DNA from: Janthinobacterium sp. Marseille
GTDB lineage: Bacteria; Pseudomonadota; Gammaproteobacteria; Burkholderiales; Burkholderiaceae_D
Direction of reading: 5' to 3'
DNA: 64,000 bases
Assembly: GCF_000013625.1 (NCBI RefSeq)
Contig: NC_009659.1
Coordinates: 744,001 to 808,000, forward strand
The position numbers and the translations under genes were made by a program. Of the stretch, positions 7,813 to 16,350 are shown piece by piece. Numbering within the stretch: the first letter of the stretch is position 1; each line of letters begins with the position of its first letter. The notes beneath the pieces are model-generated. The model was given only the letters and a program-made list of their open reading frames with translations, was not told the DNA's origin and made no database searches.

Positions 7813-9108
7813 ATGAGAGATTACGCCAGCGCATCATTGAAGCAATTGGCTGCATGTATCGCCCGTCGTGAAGTGACGGTGGAAGATGTGGCGCGTGCCG
7901 GGATTACGCATATAGAGGAATACGAACCTGCTGTTCACGCCTGGCAGCATTTCGATCCGCAACAGGTGATTGAACAGGCGCGCCGGCTCGATGCACAGCC
8001 GCACCAGGGGTTGCTGTACGGCTTGCCGATCGGTGTGAAGGATTTGATGGATACCGCGGATATGCCGACCACTTATGGTTCGCCTATCTATGAAAACTAC
8101 CGGCCCCTGGTGGATGCCGCCTGTGTTGCAGCCAGCCGCAGTGCCGGTGCGGTGCTGATGGGTAAAACCGTCACCACCGAATTCGCCACTTTCCAGCCGG
8201 GACCGACACGCAATCCGCATGGTGCAACAGACCATACGCCGGGCGGTTCATCCAGCGGTTCGGCGGCAGCGGTCGCCAGCGGCATGGTGCCGGCAGCCTT
8301 TGCCACGCAGACGGCGGGATCCATCGTCCGGCCTGCAGCGTATTGCGGCGTGGTCGGTTACAAACCGACCTTTGGCACCTTGCCGCTGGCAGGTATCAAA
8401 TCGCTATCGCCCAGCCTGGATACGGTAGGTGTACTGACACGCAATGTGGCCGATGCCGCATTTTTCATCGGTGCCTTGGCACGCTTGCCTTTGTCATCCC
8501 AGCTGGCACCGGAAGCGGCGCCGCGTTTGCGCGTCGGTATTTGCCGCACGCCGAACTGGGAGCGGGCGAGTGTCGCTACCCGTGATGCCATCGAGCAGGC
8601 GGTGCGCTTGCTGGAACGAAGTGGCGCAGTGCTGCGCGATATCGATTTGCCCGCGCCTTGCGGCGGTCTCACGGATGCACAGATACGCATCATGTCGTAT
8701 GAAGCATCAGCGGCCTTCGAACCTGAAGCACGCAGCCATGCGGAAGGCTTCAGCAAGGCATTTGCTGCAGTGCTGGAAGCGGGGCGGGGCATAGACGGCA
8801 CGAGCTATGTTGCGGCGCAGGCACTGGCGGCGGCTTCGCGCCAGATGGTGGCCGGCGTATTTGAAACTGTCGATATCCTGCTCGCGCCGAGTACCGAAGG
8901 GGAAGCACCGGCCGGGCTGGATGCAACCGGCGATCCGATTTTCAACCGCATGTGGTCGCTGCTCGGCAATCCATGCGTACACGTGCCGCTGGGCGCAGGT
9001 CCGGGCGGTATGCCGATAGGCGTGACACTGATCGGCCCACGCTGGGGCGATGCAAGCACGCTGGCCGCAGCCAATTTACTCGAAAGCACTTTTGCTTCGA
9101 TCAACTGA
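7813..9108 (+). CDS. amidase signature family hydrolase
   Basis: A 431-residue amidase. The Ser-cisSer-Lys triad is visible: Lys76 in GVKDLMDT, cis-Ser146 in the GGSSSGSAAAV loop, and nucleophile Ser170 in TAGSIVRPA; the 24-residue spacing of the two serines matches GatA and FAAH. The length is short for GatA and there are no gatB/gatC neighbours, so this is a catabolic amidase, not the tRNA amidotransferase. Its position directly behind livF and before an M20 amidohydrolase suggests it releases ammonia or an amine from the imported compound. GGAGCG precedes the ATG. Confidence 0.85.
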   Translation: MRDYASASLKQLAACIARREVTVEDVARAGITHIEEYEPAVHAWQHFDPQQVIEQARRLDAQPHQGLLYGLPIGVKDLMDTADMPTTYGSPIYENYRPLVDAACVAASRSAGAVLMGKTVTTEFATFQPGPTRNPHGATDHTPGGSSSGSAAAVASGMVPAAFATQTAGSIVRPAAYCGVVGYKPTFGTLPLAGIKSLSPSLDTVGVLTRNVADAAFFIGALARLPLSSQLAPEAAPRLRVGICRTPNWERASVATRDAIEQAVRLLERSGAVLRDIDLPAPCGGLTDAQIRIMSYEASAAFEPEARSHAEGFSKAFAAVLEAGRGIDGTSYVAAQALAAASRQMVAGVFETVDILLAPSTEGEAPAGLDATGDPIFNRMWSLLGNPCVHVPLGAGPGGMPIGVTLIGPRWGDASTLAAANLLESTFASIN

Positions 9109-9122
9109 AGAACAGGAATAGC

Positions 9123-10415
9123 ATGAGTCAGCAAAACCAGGCGGCCGGTAGCGCCGCAGAAAAAGCGCAAGACCACGTTAATAGCAATCGCCTGCAGGAT
9201 GCGATTGCCGCACTCGCCGCTTTTGGCGGGCGCGATGATGGTGGTGTAGCACGCGAAACCCTGACTGCAATCGATCTGGAAGCACGCCGTCATTTGATTA
9301 CCTCGGCACGCGCGCTCGGTTGTGAAGTCGAGATCGATGATTGCGCGAATCTGTTTTTCCGTCGTCCAGGTACAACTGATCTGCCACCGGTGCTGACCGG
9401 CAGCCATGCCGATACGCAACCGGTAGGCGGCAAACTGGATGGCGCATATGGCGTACTGGCCGGACTCGAAGTGATCGCAGCCTTGAACGATGCCGGGATC
9501 CAGACGCAACGTGCGATTGAAGTAGTGGCATGGACCAATGAAGAAGGCAGCCGCTTCGGCCCCGGCGCAATGGGTTCCAGCGCCTTCGTCGATCCATCGC
9601 GCCTGCCGGCTTATCGCGAGGTCAAGGATGGCGACAATATTACTTTCGGTGCGGCGGTCGATACCGCTTTGCAGGCAGCGGCTGATGTCAAGCATCGCGG
9701 CTTGCGCCAGCCCATCGCGTCCTGCGTCGAGCTACATATTGAACAAGGCCCGGTGCTGGAACGTGCGAATGCCGCATTGGGTGTGGTGACCGGCATCCAG
9801 AGTGTGCGCTGGTATCGTGTCGAATGCGTAGGGATGGCGGCACATGCCGGTACCACTCCGATGGATGAGCGCAGCGATGCGATGAAGGCGGCAGTCACGC
9901 TGGCGCAACAGCTGTATACACATGCGGCGGCAGAGGCTGCAAACAATCTGCGCCTGACGCTTGGACGCTGGCAGGTTGGTCCGAATTCGGTCAACACCAT
10001 CCCGGGCAATGTTGAATTCACCATTGATGTGCGTTGCGTCGATGCTGCCGTATTGGAACGTTTTGAACAATTCCTGACTCAGACGGTGGCAGCTTACCAA
10101 TGGCGTGGCAAGATCGGTTTTGAATGCTTCTTCTCGCGTCCGCCGACGATTTTCCCGCAAGACATGCTGAGCCTGATCGAACAAGCCTGTGTGCGTGCCG
10201 GTACGCTGGCCCGGCGCGGTGCGCCGCAACACCTGACTTCGGGCGCCTTCCATGACGCAATGTACCTGGCGGAATATTGTCCGACGGCGATGATTTTTGT
10301 GCCAAGCAAGGGCGGAATCAGTCACAATGCCGCCGAGGAAACCGCGCCGGAAGATTTGTACCTGGGCGTACAGGCACTGGCTTATACGGTGGTGGAGCTG
10401 GCGAACCGTAAGTAA
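9123..10415 (+). CDS. M20-type N-carbamoyl-amino acid hydrolase / allantoate amidohydrolase-like
   Basis: A 430-residue zinc- or manganese-dependent hydrolase of the HyuC/AllC group, which cleaves the carbamoyl group of N-carbamoyl amino acids, ureidopropionate or allantoate to ammonia, CO2 and the amine. Metal ligand motifs are present: His95 in GSHADT, Asp106 in KLDGAYG, Glu140-Glu141 in NEEGSRF, the ELHIEQGPVLE block, and a C-terminal GAFHDA histidine. I use the ATG at 9123, preceded by AGGA; the much longer upstream frame overlaps the amidase and is not credible. It stands 14 bases after the amidase. The exact substrate is open. Confidence 0.85.
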   Translation: MSQQNQAAGSAAEKAQDHVNSNRLQDAIAALAAFGGRDDGGVARETLTAIDLEARRHLITSARALGCEVEIDDCANLFFRRPGTTDLPPVLTGSHADTQPVGGKLDGAYGVLAGLEVIAALNDAGIQTQRAIEVVAWTNEEGSRFGPGAMGSSAFVDPSRLPAYREVKDGDNITFGAAVDTALQAAADVKHRGLRQPIASCVELHIEQGPVLERANAALGVVTGIQSVRWYRVECVGMAAHAGTTPMDERSDAMKAAVTLAQQLYTHAAAEAANNLRLTLGRWQVGPNSVNTIPGNVEFTIDVRCVDAAVLERFEQFLTQTVAAYQWRGKIGFECFFSRPPTIFPQDMLSLIEQACVRAGTLARRGAPQHLTSGAFHDAMYLAEYCPTAMIFVPSKGGISHNAAEETAPEDLYLGVQALAYTVVELANRK

Positions 10416-10465
10416 AGTAAGCAAAAACGCGGTATTCGATCATTCCTTTTTTACGGATAGAGAAA

Positions 10466-11062
10466 TTGAAGACCAAACGCAGTACTGCTGAAAATGTTGA
10501 GGCTGTCGACAAAAAAACTTCGGTATCCGGGTTGGGGGTGCGTTTGCGCCATACCCGCCTGGTAGCGGGTTTGACCCTGATCCAGTTGGCGAAGAAAGCC
10601 GAGTGTTCGGAGAGTCTGATTTCCAAGATAGAACGCGGTTCGGCTACGCCTTCACTGGCCATGCTGCACCGGCTTGCGGTGGCGCTGGACAGCAATATTT
10701 CCAGCTTGATGTCGGAAGAAATGCCGGTCGTCGGTCCGGTGTTGCGCGTAGGTGAGCGGCCGGTGATCAAGACCGGTGGTATTTCTTTGGAACGCCTGGT
10801 CTTGCCGACCCGTGGTGGTTTGTTGCAGGCGAATATCCATATCGTCGAGCCGGGTGCGGAGAGTGACGGTCAGATCGAACACATCGGTGAAGAAGTAGGC
10901 TATGTGCTGGAAGGTACGCTGGAGTTGCGCCTGGGTGACGAGCGTTATGAAATTACCGTTGGTGATGTGTTTACCTTTGCCAGCAATGTGCCGCATGGTT
11001 ACAGCAATATCGGCAAGACCGTGGCCAAGGTATTGTGGGTGAATTCGCCTGCCACTTTTTAG
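10466..11062 (+). CDS. XRE-family regulator with C-terminal cupin
   Basis: A 198-residue transcription factor: a helix-turn-helix of the XRE type at about residues 23-77 (IQLAKKAECSESLISKIERG) and a small-molecule-sensing cupin barrel at about 120-194 (motif block HIGEEVGYVLEGTLEL...GDVFTF). Regulators of this build often control amine and amino acid catabolism, with the ligand bound in the cupin. No ATG fits; the TTG at 10466 is the only start that keeps the DNA-binding domain and the ribosome site is weak, so low translation is expected. It closes the liv-amidase-hydrolase cluster and is the natural candidate for its control. Confidence 0.88.
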   Translation: MKTKRSTAENVEAVDKKTSVSGLGVRLRHTRLVAGLTLIQLAKKAECSESLISKIERGSATPSLAMLHRLAVALDSNISSLMSEEMPVVGPVLRVGERPVIKTGGISLERLVLPTRGGLLQANIHIVEPGAESDGQIEHIGEEVGYVLEGTLELRLGDERYEITVGDVFTFASNVPHGYSNIGKTVAKVLWVNSPATF

Positions 11063-11152
11063 TGCATGGCAGTTGTAACGGTTTGCAAAAAGTATTTGCC
11101 TGAACTGAGTCCATAACATTGGATGTTCATGTCAGGTGCTTAAATCTTGAGG

Positions 11153-11187
11153 GCTGGGTTCTGTATAAACGGACTCAGCTTTTTTTA
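11153..11187 (+). terminator. Rho-independent terminator after XRE-cupin gene
   Basis: GCTGGGTTC pairs with GGACTCAGC (two G-T wobbles) and runs into a stretch of seven T residues. It closes the liv cluster. Confidence 0.8.
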
Positions 11188-11509
11188 TTTTCTTTCTGTC
11201 TTCATCTCTCTGCTCCCGAGCTTCCGAATACAAGAGTCTTGTCCGGTAAACGGAGGCTTATCAGTCTGCATGAGGGATGAACTTTTAACGATCATTCATA
11301 TGCTGTATTGACATTCAGCAACTTTGCAAACATTTGCTAACAACAGTAATTAAAAGACGATTGTTCTAAAGCGGATGAACGTCCAATACGCCCGTATTCA
11401 ATTACCTAAAAATGGCCCGCAGTGATTCGTGTTTTTTGTCTTCTTGAATAAAGCGGACAAAGCGCGAAAGCTTCTGGCCCGCCTGGGCGATTGATTATGG
11501 AGTAAAAGA
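11188..11509 (+). promoter_or_regulatory. non-coding region upstream of the autotransporter
   Basis: A stretch of 322 bases without a gene, AT-richer than its surroundings. It has a TTGACA at 11308-11313 and a short GCAAA-CA-TTTGC dyad at 11325-11336, but I found no well-spaced -10 match, so the promoter is not placed. Confidence 0.3.
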
Positions 11510-14380
11510 ATGACGATTAACATTGCTCGAGTTCGTGCCATCAAGTTACGCCCTCGCCGGACCGTGGCTGTGCCAGCCGGATCGTTGACGACGGTGTCTC
11601 TCCTTGTCTTGGGCACGATGTGTTTCCCTGCCGGAGCGCAAAATTATACGGGGAACGATATAAGCAGCGGGCCGTTTTCCAGTGGCACCCAGACCTTTCG
11701 CGACACAAGTATGTTGAACGCCGCGACCCCTAATGCCGTCAATGGTGGCGACCAGCTCTTTTACGACAGGAGCGTGCTGAACGCTTCCGCCGGCAATGCC
11801 GTCAACGGTGGAAACCAGTATTTCATAGACGCGAACGTGCTGAATGCTAGCGCTGCCAACGCTGTCAGCGGTGGAAGACAGGATTTCACGGGCGCTAGCG
11901 TGCTGAACGCTAGCGCCGCCAATGCCGTCAGCGGTGGAGATCAGTATTTCAACAACAATAGTGTGCTGAACGCCACCGTCGCCAAAGCCATCAGCGGTGG
12001 AGTGCAGGACTTCGCCGACGATAGTGTGCTGAACCTCTCGGCTGCTAATGCCATCAGCGGTGGACTGCAACGTTTCATCACCAAGAGCGTGCTGAACGCC
12101 ACAGTGGCCAACGCCATCGGCGGCGGATTTCAGGATTTCTATGGTGAGAGTGTATTGAATGCCTCAGGCAGCAACGTCATCAGTAGTAGTGGACAGCAGC
12201 GTTTCGACGACAAGAGCACGTTGAATGCCTTAGTCGCCAATGCCGTCACCGGCGGATATCAGGAATTTCAAGGCGAGAGTGTGCTGAATGCATCGGCAGC
12301 GAATGCCATCAGTGGCGGATTTCAGGCTTTCTATGCCCAGAGTGTGCTGAACGCCTCAGCCGCGAATGCCATCAGCGGTGGAAAGCAAGGTCTCACCAGG
12401 ATGAGTGTGTTGAACGCTTTGGTTACTAATGCCATCAGCGGCGGATTTCAGGATATCGATGACATGAGCGTGTTGAATGCCTCGGCCGCCGGTGCCGTCA
12501 ACGGTGGAACGCTGTATTTTACTCGGGCTGGTGTGCTGAACGTACTTGTTGACGATGCACTTACCAAGAATACAAACACATTCTTTGAGAAGATGCATGG
12601 TGGCCCGGGCGGCACGGTCAAGCTCAACGGGCACAGCACGGTGATCGGTGGCATCAATAGCGTAAGTGCCGGTTCCGGCATCATCGAGAACGGCGGCGGC
12701 GCCGATGGCGTACTCACCGTCGACTCTTCCAGCGTGGGCAATAGTAGTTTTTCGGGTTTGCTGAGGGATGGCGGTGCCGGTAAGTTTGCACTCGTCAAGA
12801 CCGGTGCAGGCACACTACAGTTGTCGGGTATCAGCAGCTATACCGGTAGTACCACCGTCACCGGCGGCACCTTGCAAGCCGGCTCGACCACTGCCTTCAA
12901 CATAATTTCCGATTTCACCGTAGCGAGTGGCATGCTGGACGCCAATGGCTTCGATCAAACTGTCGCATCGCTTAGTAATGCTGGTACCACCGCGACCAAT
13001 TTCAAGGGTGGCGCGCTCGGCACCACCTTGACTGTAACTGGCGACTACACCGGCAATGGCGGTACCGTGCTCTTGAACACGGAACTCAATGACGATACCA
13101 GCCGCACTGATCGCTTGCGCATACGAGGCAACACGGCTGGACTATCGAAGCTGGCAATCAACAATGTGGGTGGGCCAGGCGCACAGACGATAGAAGGTAT
13201 CCGTGTGATCGAAGTGGATGGCAACTCTGTGGGTGAATTCGTTTTGAATGGTGATTACATCATAGCCGGGCAGCAGGCAGTGGTCGGTGGCGCCTACGCT
13301 TATACCCTGCACAAGAACGGCGTGAGTACACCTAACGATGGTGCCTGGTACCTGCGTTCGCGTCTGAAGGGCCTGGATCCGGAACAGCCTTTGTATCAGG
13401 CGGGTGTACCCGTGTATGAAGCTTACCCGCAGGCATTGCTGGCACTTAACAGCGTATCGACCATGCAGCAACGTATCGGTAATCGCTTGTGGCGCACGGG
13501 AGCGGAGCCGGATGCCGACATTTCCGCGTGCACCGACCCGAGCACGGGAAGCTGGGCTCGTATCGAAGGTAGCGCGGAGCGCTTCGATCCAACGCGCTCC
13601 GACAGCATGAGCAGCTACGATGTGGATCGTTACAAAATGCAGGTCGGGCTTGATGGCCTGTTGCATGAAACGGGCACGGGGCGACTGTTCGGCGGCCTCA
13701 ACCTGCATTACAGCAATGGCCGTACCAAGGTCTCGTCCATCTATGGCAATGGTCGTATCAATACGGATGGCTATGGTGTCGGCGGCACATTGACCTGGTA
13801 TGGCGATAATGGCTTCTATATCGACAATCAGGCGCAATTTACTTTTTACGACAGCAAGCTGGCATCGACGACGGCCGGACGCACACTCGTCAATGGCAAC
13901 AATGGAAAGGGCTATGCGCTGTCGAGCGAAGTGGGGCGACGCTTGACTATTGCGCGCGGCTGGAGCTTCACACCGCAGGCACAACTGATGTACTCCAAGG
14001 TGTCGTTTGACAGCTTCACCGACGTATTCGGTGCAGTGGTGGCGCTGGATAGGGGCAAGAGCTTGCGTGCACGACTGGGCTTGTCGCTGGATTATGAAAA
14101 TGCATGGCGGGATGCCACGGGCCAGAAGAAACGCCTGCAAACCTATGGCATCGTCAATCTCTACAACGAATTCCTGAATGGGACACGGGTTGGTGTGGCC
14201 GGCATAGATTTCGCCAGTGCCAACGAGCGACTCTGGGGTGGTATTGGTGTGGGTGGCTCCTATAGCTGGGCCGACGGCAAATACAAGGTCTACGGCGAGG
14301 GTAGCGTCAACACCAGTTTGAACCGCTTTGGTGACAGCTACGCTATTGCCGGAATCTTGGGTATCAAGATCGCGTTCTAA
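11510..14380 (+). CDS. type V autotransporter with 21-residue AIDA-like repeats
   Basis: A 956-residue self-secreted surface protein. An extended signal peptide ends near residue 44 (AGAQ). Residues 68-341 are thirteen tandem repeats of about 21 residues, consensus VLNASAANAISGGxQxF, plus a degenerate fourteenth; they resemble the beta-helical repeats of AIDA-I/TibA adhesins. A PATR-type segment (TGAGTLQLSG...TVTGGTLQAG) lies near residues 430-460, and the C-terminal third (about 680-956) is a beta-barrel ending in the terminal Phe of IKIAF. GGAG stands seven bases before the ATG. AIDA-type repeats can be heptosylated, but no glycosyltransferase gene is adjacent. Probable role: adhesion or aggregation. 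Confidence 0.88.
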   Translation: MTINIARVRAIKLRPRRTVAVPAGSLTTVSLLVLGTMCFPAGAQNYTGNDISSGPFSSGTQTFRDTSMLNAATPNAVNGGDQLFYDRSVLNASAGNAVNGGNQYFIDANVLNASAANAVSGGRQDFTGASVLNASAANAVSGGDQYFNNNSVLNATVAKAISGGVQDFADDSVLNLSAANAISGGLQRFITKSVLNATVANAIGGGFQDFYGESVLNASGSNVISSSGQQRFDDKSTLNALVANAVTGGYQEFQGESVLNASAANAISGGFQAFYAQSVLNASAANAISGGKQGLTRMSVLNALVTNAISGGFQDIDDMSVLNASAAGAVNGGTLYFTRAGVLNVLVDDALTKNTNTFFEKMHGGPGGTVKLNGHSTVIGGINSVSAGSGIIENGGGADGVLTVDSSSVGNSSFSGLLRDGGAGKFALVKTGAGTLQLSGISSYTGSTTVTGGTLQAGSTTAFNIISDFTVASGMLDANGFDQTVASLSNAGTTATNFKGGALGTTLTVTGDYTGNGGTVLLNTELNDDTSRTDRLRIRGNTAGLSKLAINNVGGPGAQTIEGIRVIEVDGNSVGEFVLNGDYIIAGQQAVVGGAYAYTLHKNGVSTPNDGAWYLRSRLKGLDPEQPLYQAGVPVYEAYPQALLALNSVSTMQQRIGNRLWRTGAEPDADISACTDPSTGSWARIEGSAERFDPTRSDSMSSYDVDRYKMQVGLDGLLHETGTGRLFGGLNLHYSNGRTKVSSIYGNGRINTDGYGVGGTLTWYGDNGFYIDNQAQFTFYDSKLASTTAGRTLVNGNNGKGYALSSEVGRRLTIARGWSFTPQAQLMYSKVSFDSFTDVFGAVVALDRGKSLRARLGLSLDYENAWRDATGQKKRLQTYGIVNLYNEFLNGTRVGVAGIDFASANERLWGGIGVGGSYSWADGKYKVYGEGSVNTSLNRFGDSYAIAGILGIKIAF
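11711..12532 (+). repeat. thirteen tandem 63-bp coding repeats
   Basis: Successive units begin GTGCTGAAC or a close variant every 63 bases (one unit is 66). Nucleotide identity differs from unit to unit: some neighbours are nearly identical, as expected where slippage or recombination changes copy number. They encode the passenger of the autotransporter. Confidence 0.85.
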
Positions 14381-14428
14381 AGACAGTGCCGCCTACTGTT
14401 GAAGGGACGGTTTAGTTTCAGGCTACAT

Positions 14429-14464
14429 AAAAAAATCGCCCGCGTTTGCAGGCGGGCGATTTTT
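14429..14464. terminator. bidirectional terminator between autotransporter and livK-like gene
   Basis: ATCGCCCGC and GCGGGCGAT form a perfect 9-bp stem with A7 on one side and T5 on the other, between two convergent genes. Confidence 0.9.
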
Positions 14465-14482
14465 GCAGAGAGGCAGGGGTGC

Positions 14483-15628
14483 TTATTTCACGACCGCCAG
14501 TTCCGTGCGTTTGCCACCACGGTAGGTGTACAGCGTCAGCGTACCATCCTTGATATCGCCTTTGGCATCAAAAGCGATAGTACCTGTTACACCCGGGTAG
14601 CTGATTTTGGTCAGCTCAGGCAGGTACTTGGCGGATTCCCACGATTTGGCTTTTTGCATCGCGTCGACTACTGCATAGGTCGCATCGTAGGCATACGCTG
14701 CGGTGTAGATGACGTCTATGCCAAAACGTTTTTTATACGCGGCACGGAATTTATCCAGGCCTGCCTTGCGCGCATCTTCGACACCACCGGCTTCCGCACA
14801 GTACACATTGTTTTCACCGAGGCCGGCACCGGCCAGGCCAGGCAGGGAACCGGTACAGATACCGTCACCGCCCATGAATTTGGCATTGATGCCCAGTTGC
14901 TTCATTTGCTGCAGCATAGGGCCGCCGACTGCATCCATGCCGCCAAAGAAAATGACGTCCGGTTTCTTCGCCTTGATCGCAGTCAGGATGGCGTTGAAGT
15001 CGGTCGCCTTGTTATTTGTGTACTGGCTGGCGACCACAGTGCCACCAGCGGCCTTGACGCCTTTGGCAAATTCTTCTGCCACACCCTGGCCGTAAGCGGT
15101 ACGGTCATCGATCACGGCGACGTTTTTGGCGGCCAGGCTTTTGACTGCATATTGACCGAGTACACGACCAAGTTGCGCATCATTGGCAACGACGCGGAAA
15201 GCGGTTTTGAAACCTTGCTGCGTGTATTTCGGGCTGGTGGAGGAAGGCGAAATCTGGACGATGCCGGCGTTGGCGTAAATCCTGGAAGCCGGGATGGTCG
15301 CACCCGAGTTCAGGTGGCCGATGACGACGGCGACATTGGAGTCAACCAGCTTGGTTGCCGCTGCGGTGGCTTGCTTAGGATCGGCTGCATCATCTTCCGG
15401 CATGTATTGCAGTTTGACTTTCTTGCCGTTGATGACGACGCCTTTGGCATTGAGTTCTTCGACGGCCAGGCGGGCGCCGTTTTCATTATCCTTGCCCATG
15501 TGCGCGTCGGTGCCGGTGACCGGACCGACGTGACCGATTTTGACGATTTGTTCCTGTGCCAGTGTGCTACCGGCGAGTGCCAGGAGGACTGCACCAGTTA
15601 AGGGAATCATTTTTGTCTTGAACTGCAT
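14483..15628 (-). CDS. orphan LivK-like ABC substrate-binding protein
   Basis: A 381-residue periplasmic binding protein for branched-chain or related amino acids. A signal peptide of about 24 residues ends STLAQ, and the KIGHVGPVTG strand opens the mature protein. The ATG at 15628 has AGGAG seven bases upstream; the frame continues upstream to 15673 without support. No permease or ATPase lies beside it, so it must share a transporter encoded elsewhere, possibly the LivHMGF set 7 kb away. It is divergent from an Lrp-type regulator 140 bases away, which may control it. Confidence 0.9.
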   Translation of the reverse strand: MQFKTKMIPLTGAVLLALAGSTLAQEQIVKIGHVGPVTGTDAHMGKDNENGARLAVEELNAKGVVINGKKVKLQYMPEDDAADPKQATAAATKLVDSNVAVVIGHLNSGATIPASRIYANAGIVQISPSSTSPKYTQQGFKTAFRVVANDAQLGRVLGQYAVKSLAAKNVAVIDDRTAYGQGVAEEFAKGVKAAGGTVVASQYTNNKATDFNAILTAIKAKKPDVIFFGGMDAVGGPMLQQMKQLGINAKFMGGDGICTGSLPGLAGAGLGENNVYCAEAGGVEDARKAGLDKFRAAYKKRFGIDVIYTAAYAYDATYAVVDAMQKAKSWESAKYLPELTKISYPGVTGTIAFDAKGDIKDGTLTLYTYRGGKRTELAVVK

Positions 15629-15768
15629 ATATTTTCTCCTGAGGATTGTAAAAATACAGAGTAGCTGCAACACTGGACACGCTTGCCTTGCAAGATAATG
15701 ACCTTACAACATAAGAAAATGCGACGCAAAGCGTTTTTGTGCAATTTTCGAGGTTCACACGATTTTAT

Positions 15769-16278
15769 ATGAGCAAACTTCATACCCTGGATAAAGTTGA
15801 TCGCAAGCTGCTGAACCTGCTGCAGAAGGATAACCAGACGCCGACGCGGACGCTGGCCGACAAGGTGCATATCTCCCAGCCGACCTGCTTGCGGCGTATC
15901 CGCGATATGCGCGATGCCGGCATTATCAGTGCCGATGTCGCGATGATAGACCCGTTTGCACTAGGTTACGGGATGCTGGCTTTCCTTGAAGTGTCGCTGG
16001 GCAATCAATCCGACGAGCACATGCAGGAATTTGAAGTGCGTATGGGCAAGGAGGCCGAAGTGATGCAGTGTTACTTCGTGTCCGGCGATTACGATTATTT
16101 CCTGGTGGTACACGTGGTGGATATGGATGCCTATTACCAGTTCGTGCGGCGCGCGATTTCAGGTTCCGGCAATGTGCGGCATTTCCAGTCGCGTTTCCCT
16201 ATGAAACGGGCGAAGTTTGATACCCGGATTGCCTTCGATGAAAAGTCGGCGGCGGTACAGGTACGGATAGAGAAGTAG
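15769..16278 (+). CDS. Lrp/AsnC family regulator
   Basis: A 169-residue regulator with an N-terminal helix-turn-helix (about residues 5-55, with VHISQPTCLRRIRDM) and a C-terminal RAM/ligand-binding domain. I prefer the ATG at 15769 because homologues begin close to LDKVDRKLL; a GTG at 15739 would add ten residues and neither start has a strong ribosome site. Divergent from the binding-protein gene and convergent with dadA, it probably senses an amino acid and controls one or both. Confidence 0.88.
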   Translation: MSKLHTLDKVDRKLLNLLQKDNQTPTRTLADKVHISQPTCLRRIRDMRDAGIISADVAMIDPFALGYGMLAFLEVSLGNQSDEHMQEFEVRMGKEAEVMQCYFVSGDYDYFLVVHVVDMDAYYQFVRRAISGSGNVRHFQSRFPMKRAKFDTRIAFDEKSAAVQVRIEK

Positions 16279-16299
16279 CTTAAGAATTTTACGGCCAAT

Positions 16300-16337
16300 A
16301 AAAAACGCTGCATGTGATGAACATGCAGCGTTTTTTT
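16300..16337. terminator. bidirectional terminator between lrp-like gene and dadA
   Basis: CGCTGCATGT and ACATGCAGCG form a perfect 10-bp stem with loop GATGA, flanked by A6 and T7 runs, so it serves both convergent genes. Confidence 0.92.
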
Positions 16338-16350
16338 ATGTGCAGTCGGA

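Noticed and set aside
7813-9108. Amidase as GatA of the tRNA amidotransferase
   Set aside because: No gatB or gatC beside it, and its place in a transporter cluster points to catabolism.
11711-12532. Regular 63-bp repeats as a CRISPR array
   Set aside because: The units are in frame with the autotransporter, have no unique spacers between constant repeats, and encode protein repeats.
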